Assembly (NCBI GenBank): GCA_016716085.1
Contig: JADJWY010000026.1
Location: 496,001 to 560,000, forward strand
DNA length: 64,000 nt
Direction: 5' to 3'
Source of the DNA: Hahellaceae bacterium
Lineage (GTDB): Bacteria > Pseudomonadota > Gammaproteobacteria > Pseudomonadales > Oleiphilaceae
In this document: in pieces, positions 16,190 through 25,635 of the stretch
How the letters are laid out: each line of letters starts with the position of its first letter
How positions within the stretch are numbered: the stretch's first letter is position 1
Translations under genes and position numbers: made by a program
The notes under the pieces: generated by a model
What the model was told of the DNA's origin: nothing
The model's database searches: none
Seen by the model: the letters and a program-made list of their open reading frames with translations, nothing else

Positions 16190-17730
16190 GCAGCATTTCC
16201 TTTTTTGGCTGTCGGCACGCCCCCCTCCGGGGCACGTGGGATGGTTACGGTAATACGGGTTCCCGCTCCAGGTGCGCTATCAACACTGATTTTGCCCCCT
16301 AAAACGGTCGTCACCAGGTTATAGACCACATGCATCCCCAGGCCAGACCCTCCTGACCCGAGGCGCGTGGTGTAAAAGGGGTCGTATAAATGCTTTTTCT
16401 GCTCAGCACTCATCCCCACACCGTTGTCGGCAAAGGTCAGCTCAACCGTATCCGCGCCTTTCAGGTGCCCGGAGATATTAATCCGCCCTTCACCCGATTC
16501 CTGAAACCCGTGAATCAGCGCGTTGGTGAAAAAGTTGCTGAGAATTTGCCCCAAAGGACCCGGATAGCTGTCCATTGCAATATCGGGATCGACATCTACA
16601 GCCAGTTCAATATTGGTGCGCTTGATCCGAGGCCGCAAGGTCGAGAGCACTTCTTCAGCAACCACCGCCAGATTAAACTCCCTGCGCTGGGTGCTGGTCT
16701 GATCGACCGCAACCTGTTTAAACTTCTGAATCTGCTCCCCTGCCGCATGCAGGCTCAATCCGAGGATGCTGGAGGCCTCTCCGACACCCTCTACATATTC
16801 ATCCAGGACCGATTTACGCAGTGCACCCGAGGCAAGTACTTCTTTGAAACGACGGGTACGCTCTTCCAGTGCCGTTGCAACCGTCAGACTACTTCCCACA
16901 GGGGTATTGATTTCATGGGCTATCCCGGCCACCAGACTTCCCAATGACGCCATTTTCTCTGCCTGAACCAACGAATCCTTAGCCAACTGCAAGTCTTTTA
17001 GCGCGTTCTCTGCCGCGTCCCGCGCGGCCTTCAACTCGCGCTCAACTTCATTCTGTCGATCCACTGAGTCGTTATAGACCCGAATAAAAGCTCCCAGCTC
17101 ATCCTGACTACTCCAGTCAACCTTGTCCCGCACACCGGTAATCCCGTAGCGCTGCAGCGTTTTTTCCATCGCCGCGATTGGGCGCAGCACAACACGCCGG
17201 AATCCGATACTGATCGTAAAGACGAGCACGACATACATCGACAGTGACAGCAGCGAAAAGCCGAGCACCTCCTTCAATACGTCATCCGGGTCCCGGCGAA
17301 TGTCGATCCAATGTACGGCTTTCCCAACCAGGTGCTCTGATTTACCGACCCGATGCATAATCGGCGTTTCAACCTTTTCAATATCATCATCTTCAAGATT
17401 ACGGCATTCACCGGCTGTGGCGATTTCACGCGGCATGACGTTATCTTCGTAGATGACCTCTTCGATTCGGATACAGCGCAGACGCTCCTCCGTGGCGATA
17501 ACATCCAGAATGCGTTTCTGGCCATCAAAATCCATATTCCAGAGGGCTGGCGCCAGCAAGCGAGCGTCGCGCTTACCAATGTCCCTGGCGACTTGTTGAT
17601 TTTGCAGAACCTGTTGACTGCTACTGATATAAACAACCAGCGCCGTGAACAGGATCGCGGTTAACGCTGTCGCAGGGAGTATGAAGAGGGCAAATTTGGA
17701 ACGAATGCCCAAACGGGAGTTTCGAAGCAT
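16186..17730 (-). CDS. membrane sensor histidine kinase
   Basis: 514 residues. TM1 at about 15-40 (LFILPATALTAILFTALVV), a periplasmic sensor of about 140 residues containing a Cys pair (LRCIRIEE, ATAGECRN), TM2 near 185, a HAMP-like linker, a coiled coil, the phospho-acceptor helix LVAGIAHEINTPVGSSL (His in AHEINTP) and an ATPase domain with NFFTNALIHGF, ADNGVGM and GSGGSGLGMHV. It should phosphorylate the EAL response regulator whose start overlaps its stop. The signal sensed is unknown. Confidence 0.93.
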   Translation of the reverse strand: MLRNSRLGIRSKFALFILPATALTAILFTALVVYISSSQQVLQNQQVARDIGKRDARLLAPALWNMDFDGQKRILDVIATEERLRCIRIEEVIYEDNVMPREIATAGECRNLEDDDIEKVETPIMHRVGKSEHLVGKAVHWIDIRRDPDDVLKEVLGFSLLSLSMYVVLVFTISIGFRRVVLRPIAAMEKTLQRYGITGVRDKVDWSSQDELGAFIRVYNDSVDRQNEVERELKAARDAAENALKDLQLAKDSLVQAEKMASLGSLVAGIAHEINTPVGSSLTVATALEERTRRFKEVLASGALRKSVLDEYVEGVGEASSILGLSLHAAGEQIQKFKQVAVDQTSTQRREFNLAVVAEEVLSTLRPRIKRTNIELAVDVDPDIAMDSYPGPLGQILSNFFTNALIHGFQESGEGRINISGHLKGADTVELTFADNGVGMSAEQKKHLYDPFYTTRLGSGGSGLGMHVVYNLVTTVLGGKISVDSAPGAGTRITVTIPRAPEGGVPTAKKGNAA

Positions 17731-17795
17731 GAGTGACGATCTTTATTGTTGTTACCACTCAAGATAGCATTCTCTGCCGCATTCGTCTGCTATTG

Positions 17796-18539
17796 CTAGC
17801 GAGAACGCTGTCTCACCGCTTCAAACAAACAGACCCCGGTCGCAACCGACACATTTAACGATGAAACCTCACCGGCCATCGGAATGAACATAAGATGATC
17901 ACAATGCTCACGAGTCAGGCGTCGCATACCTTTATCCTCCGCCCCCATAACAAGGGCAAGACCACCGGTAAGTTTGGAGTCATAGAGACTGGCTGTCGCC
18001 TCACCGCAGGTTCCGACAATCCAGATGTTGTAGGCCTTCAGATGCTCCAGCGTGCGCGCCAGATTGGTCACCCGAATAAGCGGTGTATACTCCGCTGCGC
18101 CGCAGGCCACTTTGGCCGCCGTGGCATTCAAAGGTGCTGACTTGTCTTTGGGGACAATCACCGCATCGACACCACTGCCGTTCGCGGAGCGCAGGCAGGC
18201 ACCCAGGTTGTGGGGATCGGTTACACCGTCCAACACCAGCAACAGAGGAGGACGATCCAGACCAATCAACAACTCGTCCAGGTCACTCTCATTACTGACA
18301 CGATCCACTTTGAGGTGAAGTACAACCCCCTGATGAACGCCACCGGCAGCAGCGCGATCCAAATCGGCACGACCGCGGGGCTCAACGGTGATCCGTTTTT
18401 CATGGGCCAGCTTCAACAATTCACGCATGCGCACATCTTTACGGTTTTCCTCGACCCACAATGAATCCACCCGGCCCGATCGCTTCTGTAGCAATGCCAT
18501 CGCCGCATGAATCCCCACCACTACCTGGTTATCACTCAC
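17796..18539 (-). CDS. rlmB: 23S rRNA (guanosine-2251-2'-O)-methyltransferase
   Basis: 247 residues. The N-terminal L30e-like substrate-binding domain (VVVGIHAAMALLQKR) precedes the SPOUT domain with LVLDGVTDPHNLGACLRSA and the knot motif IPMAGEVSSLNVSVATGVCLFE. It methylates G2251 in the 23S P loop. GAGGTGAGTG lies before the ATG at 18539. It follows rnr by 38 bases, the usual rnr-rlmB operon. Confidence 0.97.
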   Translation of the reverse strand: MSDNQVVVGIHAAMALLQKRSGRVDSLWVEENRKDVRMRELLKLAHEKRITVEPRGRADLDRAAAGGVHQGVVLHLKVDRVSNESDLDELLIGLDRPPLLLVLDGVTDPHNLGACLRSANGSGVDAVIVPKDKSAPLNATAAKVACGAAEYTPLIRVTNLARTLEHLKAYNIWIVGTCGEATASLYDSKLTGGLALVMGAEDKGMRRLTREHCDHLMFIPMAGEVSSLNVSVATGVCLFEAVRQRSR

Positions 18540-18577
18540 CTCGATTTATCCTTTTCAATTACACATCAACGCGATAA

Positions 18578-21079
18578 TCAACGCTTGCCCTTCCGCTTGG
18601 GCGCGCCGGTTTTCTTCTGCTTATCGAAGTCTTCTTTCCATTCAGCCAGAATCTGATCGCGACGCGATCGCTTTCCGGGGGACGCGGAAGGCGGGGGCTC
18701 TGCACCTTTGGATGGGCCCGACCGAGGCGTATCTGCCCGCTTAGACGCTCTTGCAGGACGTTTTTTGGATCGGGCAGACGGTGTTGAGGCCCTGGCGGAG
18801 GGGGGCTCTGGTGTTTTACCCCGGCGTCCCTTTGCATCCCCCCGAATCAGTTCAAGATCCACCTTTCGATCATCCAGGTTGACCCGCGCAACAACCACCT
18901 CTACTTCGTCGCCAAGGCGATAGGTTTCGCCACTGCGTTCCCCGACCAGACGATGCTTGACCGGATCAAAGTGATAGTAATCACTGGTCAGCGATGACAC
19001 ATGCACCAGACCTTCGACATAGAGATCATTCAATTCGACGAACAAACCAAACGCCGTCACTGCGGTCACCCGACCAACAAAACGCTCCCCCACCCGATCC
19101 TGAAGATATTCACACTTCAACCAGGCCATGACATCACGCGTGGCATCATCGGCACGCCGCTCAGTCATTGAGGTCTGTTCGCCAATGACCAACAGATCCT
19201 GCACCTCCAGCCGATACTGCTCATTGCGCGGCAAGGGCTCCGTCCCGTACACTCTGACAACCTGACGGGATGCTTTATCACTGCGTATCCAGGAACGTAT
19301 GGCGCGATGCACCAGCAAATCAGGGTAGCGTCGAATCGGCGAGGTAAAGTGCGTATAGGCCTCGTAGCCCAGACCAAAGTGACCTTTGTTCTCGGGCTGA
19401 TAGACCGCCTGACTGAGCGAACGTAACATCACAATCTGCAATGTTGACTGATCGGGTCGCTCGCGGATGCGTTCCGCCAGGGTCTGATAGTCGGCAGTAC
19501 GCGGTTTGGTGCCACCCCCGATACTAAGCCCAACCTCTCCGAGAAAGGCCCGCAGCTTTTCCAGTTTCTCGGCTGACGGCCCTTCATGTACACGGTAGAG
19601 ACAGGGAATCTTATGCTTTTCCAGAAACCGCGCTGTCGCGACGTTTGCACACAACATACACTCTTCGATTAATTTGTGCGCGTCATTGCGAACCACCGGC
19701 ACAATTTGCTCAATCTTGCGCTGATCATCAAACAGGATGCGCGTTTCCACGGTATCAAAATCGATGGCTCCCCGCGCATCGCGAGCGGAACGCAGAGCTT
19801 TGTAAAGGGCATAAAGCTCAATGATGGGCTCGGCCAATTCACCATGGTGCTCGAGGAAACTGCGGGCTGCCTCGGACTCAGGCTCGTCCAGAAAGGCCCC
19901 TACTTCGGTATAAGTCAGGCGCGCCTTGGAGCGCATCAAGCCTTCATAAAATTTGTGGCCGGTGAGTTTGCCCTGCTCACTGACGGTCATCTCACAGACC
20001 ATGCAAAGGCGTTCCACCTTCGGGTTCAGCGAACACAGGCCGTTCGACAGAACTTCCGGCAACATGGGCACAACACGGTTAGGAAAATACACCGAGTTAC
20101 CCCGATTGAAAGCCTCTTTATCGAGCGCGGTCCCCGGCTTCACGTAGTGCGACACATCGGCAATCGCAACGTACAGACGCCACCCACCGCCCTTTTTACG
20201 GCAACAATACACGGCATCGTCAAAGTCCCGCGCGTCTTCACCATCAATCGTGACCAGCGGCACCTCCCTGAGATCGACCCGACCCGCCTTATCCTTTTCA
20301 CTAAGCGTCAGGCGGAAGACCGAGGCCTCATCCTCGACCTCCTCAGGCCACTGGAAGGGAATGTTGTAGGTACGCAGCGCAATGTCAATCTCCATCCCCG
20401 GCGCCATATGCTCGCCCAGAATTTCAGTCACCTCACCGATGGGACTGATTTTGAACCCCGGTTGACGGGTAATGCGCACATTGACATATTGGCCGGAGGT
20501 CGCCCCCAGTGTGGCATGATCGGGAATACGAACGTCCTGGGAAATTTTGCGGTTGTCCGGCACGACGTGAGTCACGCCGTCGTCGCGGTAGAGCCTGCCG
20601 ACGAGTTCACGGGTATTGCGCTGGAGCACTTCGACAATAACGCCTTCTTTTTTATCTTTGAAAGAGCGTCCGGCTTCACGAATCAGGACAATATCGCCAT
20701 CAAACACCTGCGTCATCTGATGAAAAGGCAGGTAGTAGTCATCGCCTCCGGCTTCGGGAATCAGGAAACCGAAGCCATCCCGATGACCTGAGACCCGACC
20801 ACGAATCAGATCCATGCGTTTGGCCAGACCATAGGCGCCACGCCGGCCACACACGAGCTGTCCATCCCGGCACATGGCGATCAGGCGGCGACGCAGGGCT
20901 TCCACATCGGCCTCGTCTGAGAGCCCGAAGTGCTGACACGCCTCTTCATGGGTCACAGGTGAACCGAGCGTTTCCAGATAGGTCAGAATGAGTTCCCGGC
21001 TGACGATCGGGTTTTCATATTTTTGAGCTTCACGTTTAGCAAACGGGTCTTTGAAACTCTTTTTCTTCTTTTTCGTCAT
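18578..21079 (-). CDS. rnr: ribonuclease R
   Basis: 833 residues from the ATG at 21079 (MTKKKKKSFKDPF). A longer frame extends upstream but carries a non-homologous extension, so I prefer this start. Order: helix-turn-helix (VTHEEACQHFGLS), cold-shock domains, the RNB catalytic domain with GEDARDFDDAVYC (four acidic metal ligands) and HFTSPIRRYPDL, an S1 domain (GRVTAVTAFGLFVELN) and a basic Lys/Arg/Ser/Pro tail. It degrades structured RNA 3' to 5' and joins trans-translation quality control. Confidence 0.96.
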   Translation of the reverse strand: MTKKKKKSFKDPFAKREAQKYENPIVSRELILTYLETLGSPVTHEEACQHFGLSDEADVEALRRRLIAMCRDGQLVCGRRGAYGLAKRMDLIRGRVSGHRDGFGFLIPEAGGDDYYLPFHQMTQVFDGDIVLIREAGRSFKDKKEGVIVEVLQRNTRELVGRLYRDDGVTHVVPDNRKISQDVRIPDHATLGATSGQYVNVRITRQPGFKISPIGEVTEILGEHMAPGMEIDIALRTYNIPFQWPEEVEDEASVFRLTLSEKDKAGRVDLREVPLVTIDGEDARDFDDAVYCCRKKGGGWRLYVAIADVSHYVKPGTALDKEAFNRGNSVYFPNRVVPMLPEVLSNGLCSLNPKVERLCMVCEMTVSEQGKLTGHKFYEGLMRSKARLTYTEVGAFLDEPESEAARSFLEHHGELAEPIIELYALYKALRSARDARGAIDFDTVETRILFDDQRKIEQIVPVVRNDAHKLIEECMLCANVATARFLEKHKIPCLYRVHEGPSAEKLEKLRAFLGEVGLSIGGGTKPRTADYQTLAERIRERPDQSTLQIVMLRSLSQAVYQPENKGHFGLGYEAYTHFTSPIRRYPDLLVHRAIRSWIRSDKASRQVVRVYGTEPLPRNEQYRLEVQDLLVIGEQTSMTERRADDATRDVMAWLKCEYLQDRVGERFVGRVTAVTAFGLFVELNDLYVEGLVHVSSLTSDYYHFDPVKHRLVGERSGETYRLGDEVEVVVARVNLDDRKVDLELIRGDAKGRRGKTPEPPSARASTPSARSKKRPARASKRADTPRSGPSKGAEPPPSASPGKRSRRDQILAEWKEDFDKQKKTGAPKRKGKR

Positions 21080-21186
21080 GCGCGGTTGGCAGCCTTTTTC
21101 GTTAATAGTGCAGGTATCATCTATTGAGGTTAGAAGGGGATGGCGCGCCCAGTATACCCAATTCAAAAATTTTTTTCGCAAAATCG

Positions 21187-21215
21187 TTGACAAGAATTCG
21201 AGGAATCAGTAAATT
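21187..21215 (+). promoter_or_regulatory. tRNA-Leu promoter
   Basis: A consensus -35 TTGACA (21187-21192) and a -10 TAAATT (21210-21215) are separated by 17 bases and lie 14 bases before the tRNA. The GC-rich stretch between (GCGCGCC) is a discriminator of the kind associated with stringent control of stable RNA. Confidence 0.8.
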
Positions 21216-21228
21216 GCGCGCCATCACC

Positions 21229-21315
21229 GCCGAGGTGGTGAAATTGGTAGACACGCCAGCTTCAGGTGCTGGTGGGGGCAACCCCGTGGAGGTTCGAGTC
21301 CTCTCCTCGGCACCA
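21229..21315 (+). tRNA. tRNA-Leu (anticodon CAG)
   Basis: Acceptor GCCGAGG pairs with CCTCGGC and is followed by A and an encoded CCA. The anticodon stem CCAGC/GCTGG encloses TTCAGGT, giving anticodon CAG, which reads CTG codons. The long variable arm (TGGGGGCAACCCCGT) is that of a class II leucine tRNA, and GGTTCGAGTCC forms the T-arm. Immediately after it, CCACTCTTG can pair with CAAGAGTGG (21313-21334), without a T-run. Confidence 0.97.
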
Positions 21316-21559
21316 CTCTTGAATCCAAGAGTGGATCGCAAAAGTCACTTTGTACCTTTTTTGAAACTCTGTTGTTCGCCCGTCTGTAATGCAGACCTTT
21401 CATAAAACCATCTACGTCTTCGTAGCCGCCTGCGAGTAACGCCAAACTGAACGCCCCCCTCTGGCACGCTCTTCACTCTCGCGTCCTTTTGACCATCGTC
21501 CTGGCCTGTACTATACCTTTCTTAATCGTTACAAGGCTTTATCTATCCAAGGACGCGTC

Positions 21560-23173
21560 ATGTTCGGATCACTGTCCATCAAGTACAAAATTCTGTTTAT
21601 TCCGATTGCAGGCTCACTGAGTTTCTTGATTTACCTCTTTATCGCAGCCAGCGGATCCAGAGACACCGCGGCGATACTGAAGGACACCGAAAGCCGCGGC
21701 CTGCCGATCATGAAAGTGGCAGAAAAGAACCTGGTCAGTCTGGATCGGATCAAGGAAGGCCTCAGTAATGCAGTGGCCGCTGGCGATGAAGATATGCTCA
21801 ACTCGGTGCAATCCGTCTTTAAAGGCATGCAGGACGATCTTCACACCATTGAGCAAAAAGACCCTTCGCTGAAAGTTACCGTTGCCGACATGCTGAGCGC
21901 CTTGAGTAACTACTACACCTTCTCCTACGACATTTCAAAGGGCATGATCGACGGCAGTTTCGACATGGGTGCGCTCGCCGAAGCCTCAGGCAACATGAAA
22001 AATAAACTGGATGCTGCCGAGAAGCTTCTCCGCGAATTCAAGGATGCGCAAAACGAAAGTTTTACGAATAAGATTGCGGCGGCCAATGATCAAACCGAGT
22101 CACTGATAACCATCGGTATTACCATGGGAACGATTACAGTGGTAGTCCTGTTCGCTGCGGCCTTGCCGGTTCTTACCGGTATTAAAAATAATTTGGGGCA
22201 GGTTGTGAACTCGTTGCGCCGATTTGCCCAGGAAGATGGCGATCTCACCGCCCGCCTGACAAGCAATACGAACGATGAAATTGGTGACCTGGTCCACTGG
22301 TTCAACACCTTCATTGAAAAGCTCCAGGGCACGATTCGCAAAGTTGTAGATGTCAGCCGACCCATGAGTGACCTGGCCGAGAACGTCAACCAGCTTGGTA
22401 TGAGCACCCGAAAGTCCATCGATTTTCAGGACCAGTCGGTGAATAACGCTCACCAGGCGGTCGACAAAATGAATGACAGTGTGCGCATGGTGGCAGAGAA
22501 CGCCGAAAATGCCGCGAATGCCGCTCAGGAGGCCTATGATGAGGCCAACAGCGGTCACAAAGTCGTTCAGGAAACGGTGCGCAACATGCAGAGTCTGGCT
22601 GAAAAAATCGACGAAGTGGCTCAAGTTATTCGCAAACTCGAGGAAGACAGCAATCAGGTGAGCACCGTGGTTGATGTGATTCGCAGCATTGCGGAGCAGA
22701 CCAACCTGCTGGCACTTAACGCTGCCATCGAAGCCGCTCGCGCTGGCGAACAGGGTCGAGGTTTTGCCGTGGTTGCCGATGAGGTGCGGACGCTTGCCAG
22801 CCGAACCCAACAGTCCACCAAAGAGATCGACGACACGATTCAAAGTCTGCAGGATGCCGCACGACGGGCCTCCAGCGTCATGGCAGATGCCATCACGCAA
22901 ACTGAAGCCAGCGTAAATGTCGCCAACAAAGCGGGTAATTCGTTGCAGTCGATTAACTCATCGGTAGAAGGCATCTCGCAGATGAACATGCAGATCGCCT
23001 CGTCCACCGAAGATCAGTTAAAAGTCGCGAATGCGATCGTGCGGGATGTCGAAGACATTCAGCGTCACACTCAGGCAAGCCTCGAAGGTTCGCACACGCT
23101 TGAGCGAGTCAGCCATGAGCTGGCAGACCTGGCAAAAACACTGCGTTCGGTTGCATCGCAGTTCCGAGTTTAG
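21560..23173 (+). CDS. methyl-accepting chemotaxis protein
   Basis: 537 residues. TM1 near 12-30 (ILFIPIAGSLSFLIYLFIA), a helical periplasmic sensor of about 150 residues of the four-helix-bundle type, TM2 near 185-210, a HAMP region (DGDLTARLTSNTNDEIGDL) and a signalling tip EQTNLLALNAAIEAARAGEQGRGFAVVADEVR that contacts CheA/CheW. It ends in a basic-hydrophobic tail without a CheR pentapeptide. AAGGA precedes the ATG. The next genes on the same strand are a porin and a PstS-like protein, which may hint at an anion ligand, but that is speculation. Confidence 0.95.
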   Translation: MFGSLSIKYKILFIPIAGSLSFLIYLFIAASGSRDTAAILKDTESRGLPIMKVAEKNLVSLDRIKEGLSNAVAAGDEDMLNSVQSVFKGMQDDLHTIEQKDPSLKVTVADMLSALSNYYTFSYDISKGMIDGSFDMGALAEASGNMKNKLDAAEKLLREFKDAQNESFTNKIAAANDQTESLITIGITMGTITVVVLFAAALPVLTGIKNNLGQVVNSLRRFAQEDGDLTARLTSNTNDEIGDLVHWFNTFIEKLQGTIRKVVDVSRPMSDLAENVNQLGMSTRKSIDFQDQSVNNAHQAVDKMNDSVRMVAENAENAANAAQEAYDEANSGHKVVQETVRNMQSLAEKIDEVAQVIRKLEEDSNQVSTVVDVIRSIAEQTNLLALNAAIEAARAGEQGRGFAVVADEVRTLASRTQQSTKEIDDTIQSLQDAARRASSVMADAITQTEASVNVANKAGNSLQSINSSVEGISQMNMQIASSTEDQLKVANAIVRDVEDIQRHTQASLEGSHTLERVSHELADLAKTLRSVASQFRV

Positions 23174-23250
23174 TTACATTAGTCGACTTGAGATCCAAAC
23201 GAAAATAGCGCTTGAAAACAAGCGTGTAAAACAAGAGAGGGGTAAACTGA

Positions 23251-24465
23251 ATGAACCTGAAGCGCACCATGCTGGGGGCTGCCATCGCTGCAGCTGTGGG
23301 ATCTCCCGCAGCCTATGCAGTCGATCTCTCCCAGATTTCCATCAACGGCTTTGGCAGTGTCATCGGCGGTATGACGCTTGATGACAACGAGACCTATTTT
23401 GGCAACGATGATCGTCTGGCCTTCCAGCCGGAATCCCGCTTTGCCTTGCAGATCGGCGCACCCATTGGCGAAAAATGGTCGGCAACCGCGCAAATTCTGG
23501 CGCGCGGCGAAAACAATTTTGATCCGGCTTTTGAATGGGCCTACATCGGTTATCAGGCTACTGATGACCTGAAAATCCTCATGGGGCGACAACGCTTCAA
23601 GCTTTACAAATATTCTGACTATGTGGACGTCGGCTATGCCTATCCTTGGCTGAGAACCCCGCAGGGTGTTTATGCCCTGCCCTTCAGTTCGGGAGACGGC
23701 GTTAGCGCCATTTACACCACCTACAGTGGCGACCTGGAGATGACCTTTACCGGCGCGGCACAAGGCATCACCATTCCCGACTACGTCGCGACTGGTGGAG
23801 AGCTCGAACCCACCAACCTGAATATCGAGCTGGCCTATTTCACCAGTGCCGACTTCGTGTATAACGAGCTCAATTTCGGCTTCAACGTGGCGTACGTTCC
23901 CGATTTCACCCTGGATATTCGTAATGGAAGTGCTGACCTAAACAAACTTATGGGTGTTTTAGAGACAGGAAACGTAGATCTGGACGATAATGGTACAATT
24001 GACCTTGTCCTACCAAAGTCGGATCAGCAGGATATCGATGACGTCGATGTAAGTCATGATTCGACACTACTGTACGGGGTTTATTTCGGGTACGATCCGG
24101 GCCCCTTCTTCCTTTTGGCTGAATATACGGTCATTGACTACGACCCCAGCATCCTTGCGGATACCGAGTCCATGTATGTCACCTTGGGCGCTCGTCATAA
24201 CTTATGGACCTTCCATGCGACCTATGGCATTGATAAAAATGAAGTAAGCTCATCGGCAGATGCAAGAGTTATTCCAGCATTAGCATCAAGCGTAAAGGCT
24301 GCGATCTCGACTCAGCTTGAAGACAGCACAACGACCTCTTTCGGGGTACGTTATGACATTGAAACCGGTATCGCCCTCAAGGGAGATTTCACCTTGTACC
24401 AGAACACCGAAGGACCCGCAGTCGACGCCAAGGTAGTGGCCGTCGGTGTGGACTTCGTATTTTAA
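23251..24465 (+). CDS. outer-membrane porin-like beta-barrel protein
   Basis: 404 residues with a signal peptide cleaved after SPAAYA. Alternating hydrophobic strands and the final aromatic residue (VGVDFVF) are typical of outer-membrane barrels of the Gram-negative porin type (FALQIGAPIGEKWSATAQ, AYIGYQATDDLKILMGRQR). A loop near 235-275 is strongly acidic and contains DLDDNGTID, an EF-hand-like calcium pattern. AGAGAGGGG lies upstream of the ATG. It sits 77 bases after the chemoreceptor and 18 bases before the PstS-like gene, so it probably shares a transcript with the latter. Confidence 0.85.
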   Translation: MNLKRTMLGAAIAAAVGSPAAYAVDLSQISINGFGSVIGGMTLDDNETYFGNDDRLAFQPESRFALQIGAPIGEKWSATAQILARGENNFDPAFEWAYIGYQATDDLKILMGRQRFKLYKYSDYVDVGYAYPWLRTPQGVYALPFSSGDGVSAIYTTYSGDLEMTFTGAAQGITIPDYVATGGELEPTNLNIELAYFTSADFVYNELNFGFNVAYVPDFTLDIRNGSADLNKLMGVLETGNVDLDDNGTIDLVLPKSDQQDIDDVDVSHDSTLLYGVYFGYDPGPFFLLAEYTVIDYDPSILADTESMYVTLGARHNLWTFHATYGIDKNEVSSSADARVIPALASSVKAAISTQLEDSTTTSFGVRYDIETGIALKGDFTLYQNTEGPAVDAKVVAVGVDFVF

Positions 24466-24483
24466 GGCCAGGAGGAACCTATC

Positions 24484-24903
24484 ATGAAATTAGCACAACG
24501 CCTGGTCGCGGTGACACTGCTCTCTGCCCTGTCTGCTTTCGCTTCGGCTGAAATTGCCGTCGTGGTTCATCCCAGCAACAAAGACGCCATCGATGCTAAA
24601 GAAGTCGAGCGTATTTTTCTGGGCAAATCGAAATCGTTTCCGGGGGGCGCCCAAGCCCTGCCGATCAACCAGTCTGAAGGCGGTGCCGTTCGCGGTGCGT
24701 TTGATTCAGGGCTGCTGGGCAAGTCTGCCAGCCAGATGAAAGCCTATTGGTCCAAGCTGGTCTTTACCGGTAAAGGTACTCCTCCCCAGGAAGTGCCAGG
24801 GGATGCTGAAGTCAAAGCACTGATCGGCAGCAATCCCAGTACGATTGGCTATATTGATGCAGGCTCTGTCGATGCAAGTGTGAAAGTCGTCCACAAGTTC
24901 TGA
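24484..24903 (+). CDS. small PstS-like periplasmic phosphate-binding-domain protein
   Basis: 139 residues with a signal peptide (LSALSAFASAEIAV). The mature part, with VERIFLGKSKSFPGG, ALPINQSEGGAVRGAFDSGLL, YWSKLVFTGKGTPP and STIGYIDAGSV, matches the short PstS-like family, which holds only part of the two-lobed phosphate receptor. No ABC permease is nearby, so it may bind an oxyanion for sensing or porin-linked uptake rather than feed a transporter. AGGAGG precedes the ATG. A shared terminator follows at 24925. Confidence 0.85.
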   Translation: MKLAQRLVAVTLLSALSAFASAEIAVVVHPSNKDAIDAKEVERIFLGKSKSFPGGAQALPINQSEGGAVRGAFDSGLLGKSASQMKAYWSKLVFTGKGTPPQEVPGDAEVKALIGSNPSTIGYIDAGSVDASVKVVHKF

Positions 24904-24918
24904 AGTAGAACATCCTGC

Positions 24919-25608
24919 TCAGTTGCCCGGATCATTGATCCGGGCTTTTTTATGCGTGTGAGCAACACTACCGGACCATAACGCTGGGGCCATTGATAGA
25001 TTCAACGCCTCTCCCTGTCGGGTGTAAAAAACCGGCGGCGTTGGGGTCTTCCAGGTGACCCCTATCCGTGCACACCCATCCAGTGACCAAACCGCGCAGT
25101 GCAGCGATTTATCCAGGTCTCGCTCAGAACCGGTTACTCTGGGAACATCTCCGATAAAGGCCACACGACCCAAAACCCGGGCCAACGCGCTGCCCTGTTG
25201 TTTCACAAAACTTTCCTTTAACACCCAGAGATGTACAAAAGCTTCATCGACAAAATCAGGATCCACTGCGTCCAGCCATACGACTTCTTCCGGGGTGAAA
25301 AAGCGCCGCGCCAGTTTAAGTGACGGCTGACCACGACAGGACTCAACGTCAACGCCTATCGGCGCATGATCGAATGCCAGGGCAAGCCACTGGTCAGTGT
25401 GGCTGATGCTGAAATGAAAGGGTGCATTGGTAACAACCGGCTTACCTGCCGGGGTTCTATCCAGGCATATCTGCTCGGAAGGAAGACCGGACAATTGCGC
25501 TATAACTTGCCGCAATAACGGCGAGTAATCAGTATCCGGGCTCTGGTGAGAGGCGTCGAGTATCACACACGGCAATGAGGCCATCGAGATGAACGAAAAA
25601 TCAGGCAT
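24919..25608 (-). CDS. 4'-phosphopantetheinyl transferase (Sfp type)
   Basis: 229 residues with the family motifs IGVDVESC (Mg-binding Asp/Glu), RRFFTPEEV and LWVLKESFVKQQGSAL. It attaches 4'-phosphopantetheine to acyl or peptidyl carrier proteins. No polyketide or peptide synthetase lies in the window, so its partner is elsewhere. Its last codons are formed by the terminator hairpin of the convergent PstS-like gene. An inverted repeat at 25636-25662 lies just upstream of its start. Confidence 0.9.
   Translation of the reverse strand: MPDFSFISMASLPCVILDASHQSPDTDYSPLLRQVIAQLSGLPSEQICLDRTPAGKPVVTNAPFHFSISHTDQWLALAFDHAPIGVDVESCRGQPSLKLARRFFTPEEVVWLDAVDPDFVDEAFVHLWVLKESFVKQQGSALARVLGRVAFIGDVPRVTGSERDLDKSLHCAVWSLDGCARIGVTWKTPTPPVFYTRQGEALNLSMAPALWSGSVAHTHKKARINDPGN
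24925..24951 (+). terminator. Rho-independent terminator after the PstS-like gene
   Basis: GCCCGGATC pairs with GATCCGGGC around a three-base loop and is followed by six T. On the opposite strand the same bases encode the last residues (KARINDPGN) of the phosphopantetheinyl transferase, and an A-run precedes the hairpin, so it serves mainly the + strand. Confidence 0.92.
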
Positions 25609-25635
25609 TTCGAATGGGTGTCAGAAAGACTAAGA

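Noticed and set aside
19676..20791. Long open frame opposite rnr (371 codons)
   Set aside because: It mirrors a well-conserved RNase R gene and its residues look like the reverse-strand shadow of that coding sequence.
21313..21334. Intrinsic terminator after tRNA-Leu
   Set aside because: The hairpin uses the tRNA's own CCA bases and is not followed by a T-run, so it may only form in the precursor or play no role.
24919..25608. Phosphopantetheinyl transferase as part of a biosynthetic cluster
   Set aside because: No polyketide synthase, peptide synthetase or carrier protein gene occurs in the window.
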